Shown: positions 46,602 to 58,231 of the stretch, in pieces
How the letters are laid out: every line of letters starts with the position of its first letter
Numbering within the stretch: the first letter of the stretch is position 1
Origin: Sphingobacterium oryzagri
GTDB lineage: Bacteria; Bacteroidota; Bacteroidia; Sphingobacteriales; Sphingobacteriaceae
DNA: 64,000 nucleotides
Direction of reading: 5' to 3'
NCBI RefSeq assembly: GCF_028736175.1
Contig: NZ_CP117880.1
Span: 310,001 to 374,000, forward strand
Notes under the pieces: model-generated
Database searches by the model: none
What the model saw: the letters and a program-made list of their open reading frames with translations, nothing else
Told to the model about the DNA's origin: nothing
Position numbers and translations under genes: made by a program

Positions 46602-48083
46602 TTAGACAGTTTTGATGGCTTTCATTGCGGTCATCGCTTTGCGTAGCTTAACACCCACCGTCTCTACCGGGTGGTTGCGCAAGATTTCGTTCACCTGAAC
46701 CAGCTGTACATTATCTACCGCACCGTCTTTATCTTCATTGTAGTTTTTGCCCACAAGATCCGTATCTACTTTCTTCATGAAATCGGCCAACAATGGTTTA
46801 CAAGCCTGATCAAACAGGTAACAACCATATTCTGCTGTATCGGAGATCACACGGTTCATTTCAAATAATTTTTTGCGCGCAATCGTGTTAGCGATCAATG
46901 GTGTTTCGTGCAACGATTCGTAATATGCAGACTCTGGTTTTATACCCGCTTCCACCATCGTTTCAAACGCCAATTCTACACCCGCTCTTACGAAAGCTAC
47001 CATAAGAAGGTAGTTGTCGAAATATTCTTGTTCGCCGATTTTTACGTCGCCAGCAGGCGTTTTTTCAAAAGCTGTTTCACCCGTTTCTGCACGCCATTTC
47101 AACAGGTTTACATCGCCATTGGCCCAGTCTTCCATCATCGTTTTGCTAAATTCGCCCGACATGATATCGTCCTGGTGTTTCTGGAACAACGGACGCATAA
47201 TATCTTTCAGCTCTTCAGAAATTTGGAAAGCTTTGATTTTTGCCGGATTCGACAAGCGATCTAGCATGCCGCTTACACCACCGTGTTTTAAGGCTTCGGT
47301 GATGACCTCTACGCCATATTGTACCAATTTGGATGCATATCCGGCGTCGATACCTTTTTCTACCATCTTATCGAAAGAAAGGATCGAGCCTGTTTGTAAC
47401 AACCCACAAAGGATCGTTTGCTCACCCATTAAATCAGACTTTACTTCGGCAACGAATGATGATTTTAAAACACCCGCATGGTGGCCGCCTGTTCCTACGC
47501 AATAAGCTTTTGCATAAGCCCATCCTTTTCCTTCCGGATCGTTTTCTGGATGCACAGCGATCAATGTTGGTACACCAAATCCGCGCAAGTATTCTGCACG
47601 TACTTCAGAACCTGGACATTTAGGTGCTACCATTAATACCGTGATATCTTTACGAATTTGCATACCTTCTTCTACGATGTTAAAACCGTGCGAATACGAA
47701 AGTGCTGCGCCTTGCTTCATCAACGGCATAACCGCTGTGATAACCGCAGTGTGTTGTTTATCTGGTGTTAAATTGATCACCAGGTCTGCTGTCGGGATTA
47801 ACTCATCGTATGTACCTACGGTGAAGTTGTTATCCGTCGCATTTTTCCAGGAATCTCTTTTTTGTTCAATAGCTTCTTTACGTAATGCGTAGGAGATATC
47901 CAGACCGCTATCTCTTAGGTTTAAACCCTGGTTCAAGCCTTGTGCGCCGGCACCTACAATTACGATTTTTTTACCTTTTAAAGCATCTACGCCGTCTGCA
48001 AATTCAGCAGTTTCCATAAATTCAGCATGACTCAACTGTTCTAGTTGTTCTCTAAGCGGTAATGTGTTGAAATAATTTGCCAT
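46602..48083 (-). CDS. ilvC: Ketol-acid reductoisomerase (class II, long form)
   Basis: NADPH-dependent isomeroreductase of the valine/isoleucine pathway. 493 residues, the long class II (knotted, duplicated C-domain) type seen in E. coli and plants rather than the ~330-residue class [24 protein letters not shown] is the dinucleotide fold; [17 protein letters not shown] and the Glu-rich segments coordinate Mg. It lies 36 bp after the DinB gene within the operon. Confidence 0.96.
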   Translation of the reverse strand: MANYFNTLPLREQLEQLSHAEFMETAEFADGVDALKGKKIVIVGAGAQGLNQGLNLRDSGLDISYALRKEAIEQKRDSWKNATDNNFTVGTYDELIPTADLVINLTPDKQHTAVITAVMPLMKQGAALSYSHGFNIVEEGMQIRKDITVLMVAPKCPGSEVRAEYLRGFGVPTLIAVHPENDPEGKGWAYAKAYCVGTGGHHAGVLKSSFVAEVKSDLMGEQTILCGLLQTGSILSFDKMVEKGIDAGYASKLVQYGVEVITEALKHGGVSGMLDRLSNPAKIKAFQISEELKDIMRPLFQKHQDDIMSGEFSKTMMEDWANGDVNLLKWRAETGETAFEKTPAGDVKIGEQEYFDNYLLMVAFVRAGVELAFETMVEAGIKPESAYYESLHETPLIANTIARKKLFEMNRVISDTAEYGCYLFDQACKPLLADFMKKVDTDLVGKNYNEDKDGAVDNVQLVQVNEILRNHPVETVGVKLRKAMTAMKAIKTV

Positions 48084-48119
48084 TGTTTTATTGTATTTTC
48101 TTTTCTATTGAGTTGATTA

Positions 48120-48587
48120 TTATTTTTTTAGTGCACGCTTTTGTGCAAGTGCATAGCCCAAATGCAGGTTATCGTGACCAATTGTGGTGATTAGCACTTC
48201 TTCTATACTGTTTAAGCTCGTTTTATAGGTCGACGTTTCGAACGGCGTAATCGCTGCGAAAACACCTTTATCGTAATCGGCATGAATTTGCTGGATTGTT
48301 GATAATGCCAGTGCCCGTAAATCGGCGATTTCTTCGGCTTCTACCGTGTAGCTTGGTTTTGTGCCTTTGGCGTAGGCGCTCAGGTATTTGACCGATGACG
48401 TGTCGGATTGTATACCGGTGCGCAAATAACAGAGACCTTGCGTGCTAACCACAATATGACCGAAGTTCCAGATGATGTTGTTGTTAAATCCTGCCGGAAT
48501 TTCATTGAGCTCCGCGACAGATAAGCTGTCGATCAGTTCGATGAATACTTTTCGGGCGTCTAGTATGAAATTGAAAACGTTATCCAT
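48120..48587 (-). CDS. DinB-family four-helix protein
   Basis: 155 residues with the DinB/YfiT-like metal-binding histidines in WNFGHIV and GHDNLHLG. The family includes thiol-dependent transferases and proteins of unknown role. It lies 6 bp after ilvN and 36 bp before ilvC, so it is an operon member, but no branched-chain amino acid function is known. Cytoplasmic. Confidence 0.82.
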   Translation of the reverse strand: MDNVFNFILDARKVFIELIDSLSVAELNEIPAGFNNNIIWNFGHIVVSTQGLCYLRTGIQSDTSSVKYLSAYAKGTKPSYTVEAEEIADLRALALSTIQQIHADYDKGVFAAITPFETSTYKTSLNSIEEVLITTIGHDNLHLGYALAQKRALKK

Positions 48588-48593
48588 GTCGCA

Positions 48594-49184
48594 TTACATC
48601 GTAAAGACCTTATCGGCCTGATCCAAAAATTCATTTTCAACAACCTCAGGCGCGGGTTCTTCGCGCTCGAACTGCTTTAACTTAGTATGGAAGCCCGCAC
48701 TATCTTTAATAATCGCGATGCGCGCGCCGCGTACAAACTCGATCAATCTATACTTGGTTAATTCAGCCGTTAGTTTGTCTATCTCTTCGCGATGACCAGC
48801 GGTTTCAAAAACGGTATAATCATTACGTATCACAACTGCTGAAGCGCCATACTCGCGTAACAAACGCTCTACAGGTGCTTTTTCCGCAATAATATCGGTC
48901 GGCACTTTGTATAAAGCCTGCTCTTGCCAGATTAGCTCTTCATCGGTATTGTAGTATGCTTTGAGCACTTCGACTTGTTTTTCGATTTGCCGACAGAGCT
49001 TACGCACTACTTCTTCCGATTCGGTGATCAAAATAGTAAACCGGTGTATGTTTTCTACCTCCGATGGGGAGGTATTTAAGCTTTCAATATTGATTTTCCT
49101 TCTGGAAAAAATACCGGAGATACGACCTATCATACCGATGGCGTTCTCTGTGTATAAGGTGATGGTATATTCTTGTTTTTCCAT
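48594..49184 (-). CDS. ilvN: Acetolactate synthase regulatory (small) subunit
   Basis: 196 residues with an N-terminal ACT domain (YTITLYTENAIGMIGRISGIFSRRKINIESLN split over the first ~35 residues) that senses valine, and an ALS_ss C-terminal domain (EFVRGARIAIIKD). It activates IlvB. Unusually it is separated from ilvB by a four-helix-bundle gene and low-complexity tracts (425 bp between the two coding regions). Confidence 0.94.
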   Translation of the reverse strand: MEKQEYTITLYTENAIGMIGRISGIFSRRKINIESLNTSPSEVENIHRFTILITESEEVVRKLCRQIEKQVEVLKAYYNTDEELIWQEQALYKVPTDIIAEKAPVERLLREYGASAVVIRNDYTVFETAGHREEIDKLTAELTKYRLIEFVRGARIAIIKDSAGFHTKLKQFEREEPAPEVVENEFLDQADKVFTM

Positions 49185-49192
49185 TAAAAATT

Positions 49193-49611
49193 AAAAATTA
49201 AAAAGAGAAAAATTAAAAAAAATTAATCATTGCTCTTTGTTTTGATAATGATCGTAGCAACTATTTTTGACAGTTCATCTGCCTCTCTAAGCAAGCTGTT
49301 TAGTCTTTCTTTGTGTTCTTTCAGTATGGTATCTCGTAACAAGCAAATCCAATATTTGGTTTCGTTTGCTGATTTTAGCGCAATGGTGTAAAATTTAATA
49401 AAGTCATTTTTTGACGCACCGGCGTATCCCTCTACTAGATTCGCTCCAATCGATGATGAACTTCTTATTAATTGATCAATCATTGATGTATAAACTTTGT
49501 TATACTGCTGTTCGTCCGTAAAAAGTATGACTTGTTTTGCGAATTCATAAGCTCTATGCTTGATGTCGATTGACGTCGCCTTACTTTTTTACTTTTTACT
49601 TTTTAATTTTT
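49193..49611. repeat. Inverted-repeat-bounded cassette carrying the four-helix-bundle gene
   Basis: AAAAATTAAAAAG (49193-49205) and CTTTTTAATTTTT (49599-49611) are a perfect 13-bp inverted repeat extended by further A-rich and T-rich sequence on each side. They frame the IVS-type gene and separate ilvB from ilvN. In RNA the arms could pair to put the gene in the loop. Low complexity makes chance matching easier, so the boundaries are approximate. Confidence 0.5.
49223..49483 (-). CDS. Four-helix-bundle protein, 23S rRNA intervening-sequence type
   Basis: 86 residues from the first ATG (49483), with the family motif RSSSSIGANLVEGYAGASKNDF and SANETKYWICLLRD. Members are usually ~115-125 residues. 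The frame continues open 28 codons upstream (to 49567) and encodes the expected first helix (DIKHRAYEFAKQVILFTDEQ), but no ATG, GTG or TTG is present before the upstream stop. Either a non-standard codon is used or the start has been lost and only a helix-1-less form is made. The family was first known from intervening sequences in 23S rRNA; its function is not established. Confidence 0.75.
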   Translation of the reverse strand: MIDQLIRSSSSIGANLVEGYAGASKNDFIKFYTIALKSANETKYWICLLRDTILKEHKERLNSLLREADELSKIVATIIIKTKSND

Positions 49612-51352
49612 ACTTTAATCGTATCTCCGATACGCTGGTTCCTTGCGCAACCATCGGGAACACGTTGTTTTCTTTACCTACCATGACTTCCAAAAGGTAT
49701 GCGCCATCATGATCCAGCATCGTTTTTAAGGCTGGGTATAAATCCTGGCGTTCCGAGATTTTATTGGCATCGATGTAATAACCTTTGGCAACGGCTACAA
49801 AATCAGGGCTCGTGATATTTACGAAAGAATAGCGTTTGTCGTGAAACAACTGCTGCCATTGTCTTACCATGCCTAAAAACTCGTTGTTCAGGATTAAAAT
49901 CTTCACTTTGGCTCCAAACTGCATAATCGTGCCCAGTTCCTGGATCGTCATCTGGATACCGCCATCCCCGATAATAGCGACAACATCGCGGTGCGGAGCG
50001 CCATACCAAGCGCCTATCGCCGCAGGAAGACCAAAGCCCATCGTGCCCAAACCGCCGGAAGTTACATTTGACTTCGAGCTGTTAAATTGTGCGTACCGGC
50101 AGGCGACCATCTGGTGTTGACCAACGTCGGTCACGATAATGGCATCACCACCGCTCAGTTCATTCAACACGCGAATCACTTCGCCCATGGTCATCACATC
50201 GGATGTTGGGTTTAGCTCGTCGTGGATAACTTCTTTTATTTCTTCTTTCTCCAGCTCGCGAAATTGCGCAAGCCAGGCACTATGATCGCGCTTTTGCAAC
50301 AGCTCGGTCAATAGCGGAAGCGTTTCCTTGCAATCGCCCCACACTGGAACGGTCGTTTTTACGTTTTTATCAATCTCTGCCGGGTCAATATCTAAATGAA
50401 CGACCTTCGCTTGTTTCGCATATTTATCCAAACGGCCCGTAACACGGTCGTCAAAGCGCATACCGACCGCGATCAGTACATCACATTCGTTGGTCATGAC
50501 ATTGGGCGCATAATTGCCATGCATACCCAACATGCCGACGTGCAACGGATGGCTTGTCTCCAGCGCGCTGAGTCCCATCACGGTTGTTGCCGCAGGAAAA
50601 CCACTTTTTTCAATGAAATTCTTGAAATCTTGTTCTGCCTGACCAAGGATTACGCCCTGACCGAAGATCACGAAAGGCTTTTCTGCCTGATTGATCAGCT
50701 CGGCAGCCTGCTCAATGTATTCTTTACGAACGATCGGTTTAGGTCTGTAACTGCGCACATGGTCACATTTGCTATACCCTTCATACTCGAATAGCTGTAG
50801 CTGTGCGCTCTTCGTGATATCGATCAATACCGGTCCTGGTCTACCGGTTTGTGCGATGTAAAAAGCTTTGGCTAATACACTGGGAATTTCGGTAGCATCC
50901 GTAACCTGGTAGTTCCATTTGGTGACAGGCGTTGTGATATTGATGATATCTGTCTCCTGGAAAGCATCCGTGCCCAACAACGAAGCGAACACCTGTCCGG
51001 TTACGCAGACGATCGGGTTGCTGTCAATCATGGCATCGGCAAGGCCGGTGACCAAATTCGTTGCGCCAGGACCGCTCGTCGCGAAAGCCACACCGACACG
51101 ACCTGAAGTACGTGCATAGCCTTGCGCCGCGTGGATTCCGCCTTGCTCATGGCGCACAAGGATATGCGTTAGTTTTTCATTGTAATCATACAACGCATCA
51201 TAAATCGGCATAATCGCACCACCTGGATAACCAAAGATGGTATCTACGCCCTCGTGGATCAATGCTTCTAAAACCGCTTGTGAACCACTCAATTGTGGTT
51301 TCGTCGCCGTTTCCTGTTGAGGCTTTGTTTCCGTTTTTTCCAGTGTACTCAT
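49610..51352 (-). CDS. ilvB: Acetolactate synthase catalytic (large) subunit
   Basis: ThDP-dependent enzyme of 580 residues making acetolactate and acetohydroxybutyrate. GYPGGAIMPIYDALYD with the following HEQGG (catalytic Glu) and the ThDP motif GDGGIQMTIQELGT are clear. The FAD-binding middle domain includes GMLGMHG. The start is the ATG at 51352, preceded by an A/T low-complexity gap to ilvD. It functions with IlvN encoded beyond the inserted four-helix-bundle gene. Confidence 0.96.
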   Translation of the reverse strand: MSTLEKTETKPQQETATKPQLSGSQAVLEALIHEGVDTIFGYPGGAIMPIYDALYDYNEKLTHILVRHEQGGIHAAQGYARTSGRVGVAFATSGPGATNLVTGLADAMIDSNPIVCVTGQVFASLLGTDAFQETDIINITTPVTKWNYQVTDATEIPSVLAKAFYIAQTGRPGPVLIDITKSAQLQLFEYEGYSKCDHVRSYRPKPIVRKEYIEQAAELINQAEKPFVIFGQGVILGQAEQDFKNFIEKSGFPAATTVMGLSALETSHPLHVGMLGMHGNYAPNVMTNECDVLIAVGMRFDDRVTGRLDKYAKQAKVVHLDIDPAEIDKNVKTTVPVWGDCKETLPLLTELLQKRDHSAWLAQFRELEKEEIKEVIHDELNPTSDVMTMGEVIRVLNELSGGDAIIVTDVGQHQMVACRYAQFNSSKSNVTSGGLGTMGFGLPAAIGAWYGAPHRDVVAIIGDGGIQMTIQELGTIMQFGAKVKILILNNEFLGMVRQWQQLFHDKRYSFVNITSPDFVAVAKGYYIDANKISERQDLYPALKTMLDHDGAYLLEVMVGKENNVFPMVAQGTSVSEIRLK

Positions 51353-51359
51353 TTGTTCG

Positions 51360-51442
51360 TTATTTCAAAAGTCAAAAGTAAAAGGTCAAGAAATTGGTTG
51401 ACATCCTACCTTTCTAATTTTTAATTTTTACCTTTTTAATTT
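51360..51442. repeat. A/T-rich imperfect inverted repeat between ilvD and ilvB
   Basis: An A-rich arm (51365-51395) faces a T-rich arm (51411-51440); AAAAGGT (51380-51386) and ACCTTTT (51430-51436) pair exactly and the rest pairs loosely. It has the same composition as the tracts around the four-helix-bundle gene and before leuD. Confidence 0.45.
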
Positions 51443-53143
51443 CTATAAATCCGTCACACAGCCTTCCGAAGCATCGGCAACGGTTTTCGCATATTTATAC
51501 AATACACCTTTACTTACTTTTAATGCTGGTTGAACCCATTTTTGTCGGCGTTGCGCAATCGTTTCTTCACTGACGTCCAGGTGCAGCGAGTTATTAACGG
51601 CATCAATCTCGATAATATCATCATCTTCTACCAAACCGATCAATCCTCCGGAGTAAGCCTCTGGCGTGATATGGCCAACGACAAAGCCGTGCGTGCCGCC
51701 AGAGAATCGTCCATCGGTGATCAAAGCCACCGAGTTACCCAATCCGGCGCCGACAATTAACGATGTTGGCTTTAGCATTTCAGGCATACCTGGTGCTCCT
51801 TTAGGTCCTGAGTTTTTAATAACGACGACGTCGCCGGGTTTTATACGCCCTGTTGCTACGCCCGCTACCAATTCGTGCTCGCCATCAAAAACGCGTGCCG
51901 GACCAGTAAATTTTTCGCCCTCTTTACCCGATATTTTGGCTACCGAGCCTTTTTCTGCCAAATTTCCGTATAGAATTTGCAAGTGACCAGTCGCTTTGAT
52001 CGGGTTATCCAGCGAACGAACAATAGGCTGGTCGTAGTCGATAATCGATTTTACATCGGCTAAGTTTTCGGCTACCGTCTTTCCGGTCACCGTCAAACAA
52101 TCACCATGTAGCAGACCTTGATCTAACAAATATTTCATTACGGCCGGTGTGCCGCCATATTGATGTAAATCTTGCATCAAGAATTTTCCTGACGGTTTAA
52201 AGTCAGCCAATACCGGTGTTACATCAGACATGCGTTGGAAATCGTCTTGCGAGATATCGACACCAACGGATTTGCCGATAGCAATAAAATGAAGTACCGC
52301 ATTGGTGCTGCCGCCCAATACGATAATGGTGCGCAATGCATTTTCAAACGCTTTGCGCGTCATGATATCCGAAGGCTTAAGATCTTTCTCTAATAAAACA
52401 CGGATATATTTGCCTGCCTCAAGGCATTCTGTTTTTTTATCGTCGGAGATCGCTGGGTTTGAAGAGGAATAAGGCAAACTCATGCCAAGGGCTTCAATAG
52501 CCGCCGCCATCGTGTTGGCAGTATACATTCCGCCGCAAGCGCCAGCGCCCGGGCAGGTATGCTTAATGATACCTTCGTAATCTTCGTCAGAAAGATTGCC
52601 ACAAAGACGTTGTCCCAACGCTTCAAATGCCGAAACGATATTTAACTCTTGTCCTTTATAATGTCCTGGCGCGATCGTTCCGCCGTAAACCATAATTGCT
52701 GGACGATCCAATCGGCCCATCGCCATAACAGCGCCCGGCATATTTTTGTCGCATCCCGGGATCGCGATCAAACCGTCATAATACTGACCACCGCAGATCG
52801 TTTCAATGCTATCTGCAATCACGTCTCTGGACACCAAAGAGTAGCGCATACCGTCGGTGCCATTACTCATGCCATCGCTCACGCCGATGGTGCCAAATGT
52901 CAGACCCACAAGATCGTTGCTCCAAACACCTTTTTTGACAATCTGTGCGAGGTCGTTTAAGTGCATGTTACAAGTGTTTCCATCGTAACCCATACTGGCA
53001 ATGCCCACTTGCGCTTTTTCCATGTCGGCATCGGTAAGTCCGATACCGTATAACATGGCTTTCGCTGCCGGCTGTGTTTCATCTTGTGTAAAGATACGAC
53101 TGTATTTGTTCAACGCTTTTTCCTGGTCAGATGATGACTTCAT
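51443..53143 (-). CDS. ilvD: Dihydroxy-acid dehydratase
   Basis: Fe-S dehydratase of 566 residues producing the 2-oxo acids of valine and isoleucine. Cysteines expected to bind the cluster are seen in [21 protein letters not shown] and [16 protein letters not shown]. The C-terminal [17 protein letters not shown] is also diagnostic. Its first codons overlap the 3' end of ilvE by 17 bp, indicating translational coupling. Confidence 0.96.
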   Translation of the reverse strand: MKSSSDQEKALNKYSRIFTQDETQPAAKAMLYGIGLTDADMEKAQVGIASMGYDGNTCNMHLNDLAQIVKKGVWSNDLVGLTFGTIGVSDGMSNGTDGMRYSLVSRDVIADSIETICGGQYYDGLIAIPGCDKNMPGAVMAMGRLDRPAIMVYGGTIAPGHYKGQELNIVSAFEALGQRLCGNLSDEDYEGIIKHTCPGAGACGGMYTANTMAAAIEALGMSLPYSSSNPAISDDKKTECLEAGKYIRVLLEKDLKPSDIMTRKAFENALRTIIVLGGSTNAVLHFIAIGKSVGVDISQDDFQRMSDVTPVLADFKPSGKFLMQDLHQYGGTPAVMKYLLDQGLLHGDCLTVTGKTVAENLADVKSIIDYDQPIVRSLDNPIKATGHLQILYGNLAEKGSVAKISGKEGEKFTGPARVFDGEHELVAGVATGRIKPGDVVVIKNSGPKGAPGMPEMLKPTSLIVGAGLGNSVALITDGRFSGGTHGFVVGHITPEAYSGGLIGLVEDDDIIEIDAVNNSLHLDVSEETIAQRRQKWVQPALKVSKGVLYKYAKTVADASEGCVTDL

Positions 53144-54017
53144 AATTCTCTTCTTCTAAAACTAATTTTTTGTATTTTCTTTGAATGGATGCTCCAATAG
53201 TATGTTCCCAGTCCTCTCTGTATACCACGCCATCAACCTCTTTGATACCGATAATTTCGGAAGCGGTGCCGCTTAAGAAAGCGCTGTCTGCATCCAGCAC
53301 ATCGGCTACGGTAAGATTTTTTTCGACGACATCGATGCCTAACTCCTGGCAGATATCGATGACCGTTTGACGTGTAATACCCGGGAACACCTTGTTTATC
53401 GGTGCTGTGTATAATGTTAAATCTTTTTCGATAAATAAATTCTCGCTGGACGCCTGTGCAATAAAGCCGTCTTGATCCAGTAACAGCGCTTCATCAAATC
53501 CCTTGTTGATCGCTTCATTGGATGCTAAGACGGCGTTCACGTACTGGCCAGATACCTTGGCGCGCGTTGGAAAAGATTTAGGGCTAGGTCGTTCGATAGA
53601 CGACGTGCAAACGCGCAAAAGGTTGTGCCCCAAATACGGCCCCCATTCCCAGGCGGCAATCATCAGGTGGGCATCAGCCGCCGAAGTAAGGTGCATATTT
53701 GCCCCGGAAAAAACCAGTGGCCTTATATAAGCAGACCGTAAGTTATTCATCGCTAATAACTCGTAGGTGCGTGCAATCAACTCTTGTTGATTCCAGGTAA
53801 ACGGCAGGTTGATCGCCTCACAAGATTGTTCCAGCCGCGCAAAGTGTTCTTCCGCTTTAAAGATCCGCGTGCCGTGGTGCGTCCCGTAAGCGCGTAGTCC
53901 TTCAAAAGCGCCATAACCATAATGCAGCGACTGACCAAAAAGATCTGCTCCCGCTTCGGTCGCCTTTACGAAGTCGCCATCTAAATAGATGTATGTATCC
54001 TGGTTGTAATACTGCAT
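53127..54017 (-). CDS. ilvE: Branched-chain amino acid aminotransferase (class IV)
   Basis: Final transamination giving Leu, Ile and Val. 296 residues. The PLP Lys is in [12 protein letters not shown], the phosphate-binding stretch in QASSENLFI, and the N-terminal [13 protein letters not shown] matches the fold type IV family. It is the first gene of the leftward operon, and its stop lies inside ilvD. Some family members are D-amino-acid or aminodeoxychorismate enzymes, but length and context favour IlvE. Confidence 0.94.
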   Translation of the reverse strand: MQYYNQDTYIYLDGDFVKATEAGADLFGQSLHYGYGAFEGLRAYGTHHGTRIFKAEEHFARLEQSCEAINLPFTWNQQELIARTYELLAMNNLRSAYIRPLVFSGANMHLTSAADAHLMIAAWEWGPYLGHNLLRVCTSSIERPSPKSFPTRAKVSGQYVNAVLASNEAINKGFDEALLLDQDGFIAQASSENLFIEKDLTLYTAPINKVFPGITRQTVIDICQELGIDVVEKNLTVADVLDADSAFLSGTASEIIGIKEVDGVVYREDWEHTIGASIQRKYKKLVLEEENYEVII

Positions 54018-54384
54018 GTCGCTGTTGATTTTGTCTGCTACAGATAGGCCACTTCCCTTAGCATATCCGCAGACGAGTTTTTCTTTTGTTAAGTTAGTTC
54101 TATTCGAAATTTTTTACAATAGTAAAAGATAGTATTTTTAAAAAGTTTATTATTTTGTTAAACACTTATTTATGCGTGTATATTTTGTTTTTATCGTTTT
54201 ATATAAAATATAATTTTTCATCAACTAGACTAAAATTAAAATCGGTATATAGTCTACTTTATTTCTTGTTTGCAGAATTGGTCGATTTTCTGCCTGAAAT
54301 GTTAGAAATATAACTTGAAGTTGTAAAAAAAAGCCCTTAAAACTTGGAAGTCTTAAGGGCTTTTTCATTATTGTATTTCTTTAG
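54018..54384. promoter_or_regulatory. Upstream region of the ilv-leu operon
   Basis: 367 bp between ilvE and atpC. It must contain the operon promoter, though no standard motif was convincing. No leader peptide rich in Leu/Ile/Val codons was found. A 7-bp inverted repeat TAGACTA (54226-54232) / TAGTCTA (54250-54256) lies ~210-240 bp before ilvE; the same heptamer occurs twice before metZ. Confidence 0.4.
54331..54366 (-). terminator. Terminator of the atpDC transcript
   Basis: AAGCCCTTAA (54331-54340) pairs with TTAAGGGCTT (54353-54362); read leftward it is followed by T8. It lies just beyond the atpC stop and isolates the ilv operon. Confidence 0.93.
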
Positions 54385-54633
54385 TTATTCTTCAACGATT
54401 CCTTCAGCTAATACCGTAATGTCATTGTCCTTGGCTTCCACAACGCCGCCTTTAATGACAAAGACAGTTTGTGCGTCGCCTCCTTGAATAATGACTTTTC
54501 CATCCTCTAAAGTAGACACAATAGGTGCGTGATCTTTCAAAATCTGAAAAGAACCAGCGCTACCTGGGACCGTTACTGCTGTAACGTCTCCTTCGTATGC
54601 TAATTTATCTGGTGTAATGATTGTTAATTTCAT
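54385..54633 (-). CDS. atpC: ATP synthase F1 epsilon subunit (short form)
   Basis: 82 residues covering only the N-terminal beta-sandwich (TIITPDKLAYEGDVTAVTVPGSAGSFQIL split by family positions). The C-terminal two-helix domain that inhibits ATP hydrolysis in the ~130-residue forms is absent. Short epsilon subunits are common in Bacteroidota, so this is not a truncation by mutation. It lies 79 bp after atpD. Confidence 0.93.
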   Translation of the reverse strand: MKLTIITPDKLAYEGDVTAVTVPGSAGSFQILKDHAPIVSTLEDGKVIIQGGDAQTVFVIKGGVVEAKDNDITVLAEGIVEE

Positions 54634-54712
54634 TTAGTGATGTATTGAGTATTGCGTAATGCGTATTGAGCTGTGAGTTATCCCACTACTCAATACGCTA
54701 TACACTGTACTT

Positions 54713-56604
<1,892 letters not shown>

Positions 56605-58221
56605 ATGAAGAAAAGTTTATTAGGATTGCTTTGTCTGGCGCCTTTTTTAGGATGGGCACAGCTAAATTATCCTTCTTATGCAAATTTAACTTCCGAAATT
56701 CAGCAAGCAGCATCATCTGCTCGATCGGTCACGCAGGTGATCGGCAAAAGCTTTGGCGGTGAGGAGATTCGTGTGATTAAGATTGAGTCGTCTGCCAGCC
56801 CCAAACCTACGCTACTGATCGTAGCGGGAATCGATGGAAAACATCCGGCAGGTACGCTCAGTGCGTTGCAATTGGCCAAGAACTTACAGTCGCTTCCTTC
56901 GGATTCGCTGACAGCACTGATGCGCGAGCGATCTATTTGGATCGTGCCGCTGCTCAACCCGGATGCCTATAAGCGGAATATTGCTTCAGGCCACTGGCAG
57001 TCGGGAAATGCGCGTGTGATTGATAATGATCGCGACGGGCGTATCGATGAAGATCCGGCACAAGACTTAAACAACGATGGCATTATCGCGCAGATGCGCG
57101 TGACAACAGCGGCCGGCGGCTATGTGGCGCATGATACCTATCCTCATTATTTAATACCCAACGAGCGCGATAAAGGACAAAAGGGGGTTTATGCGCTTTA
57201 CACCGAAGGAAAAGATGCCGATAAAGACGGCCTTTTTGGCGAAGATGGCGCTGCAGGCGTAAATATCAATCGAAATTTTACGTTCAATTACCCGGCATTT
57301 ACATCCGAAAGTGGTGAATATGCAGCGTCTGAGCCAGAGACGCGCGCAATTGTTGATTTCGTGTTTGATAATCCGCAGATCGCTACGGTGCTTCATTTTG
57401 GTTTGGACAATAACTTGTCAGAGCCGGTGCGCTATGATAGTCGGAAGGCCAGCGAACGCATTATTAGCGCCTGGCTTGAAAAAGATGCGCAGGCTGCTGC
57501 CCAGGTAAGCCACCTTTATAATAAGACGACCTCTTCGTTGGGTCAGGGGCCGAAGTTTTCTGAAAGTGCAGGCAATTTTTCAAATACCGCTTATTACCAT
57601 ATGGGCAAGTTCAGTTTCACTACGCCTTTGTGGTGGCCAGCATTGACGGATACTGCTTCAACTACTAAGGAATCTGCGAAAGGTAAAAGTGGCGATGCGC
57701 TGTTTTTGCAATGGCTGGCTGCAAACAACGTCTCGGGCGCGCTGTTGCCTTGGGTAAAAGTTGATCATCCGGATTTTCCAAACCAAACGGTAGAAGTGGG
57801 CGGTCTTGTTGAGGTTTTCAGAAATAATCCACCTGCGGCGTTTTTAGATGAAACGACAAAACTGCATACTGATTTCGTTTTACAGCTTTTGAACAGCATG
57901 GCAACGCTGCAATTTGATCAACCTGTTGTTACAGCGCTTGGTGAAAATATTTACAGAATAGACCTGCGCGTTGCCAACGTCGGTTTGCTGCCTACCTATC
58001 CGGAAATTGCCGATAAGATCAAGCATGTCGCTAAAATGAAAGCCGTATGTGCGCTGCAGAAAAACCAAAAATTCTTAAGTGGGAAACGATTACAGCTTTA
58101 TTCTGCACTGCATGCGGGCGAAGCACTGTCACTATCTTGGCTCGTACAGGGAAAAGGTGTTGTGGAGATTACGGCCGGCTGTCCAACAGCAGGGGAGCAA
58201 ACAATTAAGGTAACGTTATAA
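56605..58221 (+). CDS. M14 carboxypeptidase-fold protein with degraded active site (probable pseudopeptidase)
   Basis: 538 residues with a signal peptide (LLGLLCLAPFLGWAQ). It shares layout with the next gene, including two Asp-rich calcium-type loops (DNDRDGRIDED and DADKDGLFGED). Against the M14 zinc pattern HxxE...H, the first His is kept (His80) but the Glu is Gly83, and the third ligand His264 is kept. The catalytic Glu is replaced by Pro341 (FTTPLW, where the neighbour has FSNELM). The frame is intact, so the loss looks selected. It may bind peptide or glycan, or regulate the paralogue encoded 10 bp downstream. Confidence 0.8.
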   Translation: MKKSLLGLLCLAPFLGWAQLNYPSYANLTSEIQQAASSARSVTQVIGKSFGGEEIRVIKIESSASPKPTLLIVAGIDGKHPAGTLSALQLAKNLQSLPSDSLTALMRERSIWIVPLLNPDAYKRNIASGHWQSGNARVIDNDRDGRIDEDPAQDLNNDGIIAQMRVTTAAGGYVAHDTYPHYLIPNERDKGQKGVYALYTEGKDADKDGLFGEDGAAGVNINRNFTFNYPAFTSESGEYAASEPETRAIVDFVFDNPQIATVLHFGLDNNLSEPVRYDSRKASERIISAWLEKDAQAAAQVSHLYNKTTSSLGQGPKFSESAGNFSNTAYYHMGKFSFTTPLWWPALTDTASTTKESAKGKSGDALFLQWLAANNVSGALLPWVKVDHPDFPNQTVEVGGLVEVFRNNPPAAFLDETTKLHTDFVLQLLNSMATLQFDQPVVTALGENIYRIDLRVANVGLLPTYPEIADKIKHVAKMKAVCALQKNQKFLSGKRLQLYSALHAGEALSLSWLVQGKGVVEITAGCPTAGEQTIKVTL

Positions 58222-58231
58222 GCTATATACA

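Noticed and set aside
54018..54384. Attenuator leader peptide for the ilv operon
   Set aside because: No short frame rich in Leu/Ile/Val codons followed by a terminator was found; the only terminator there belongs to atpDC.
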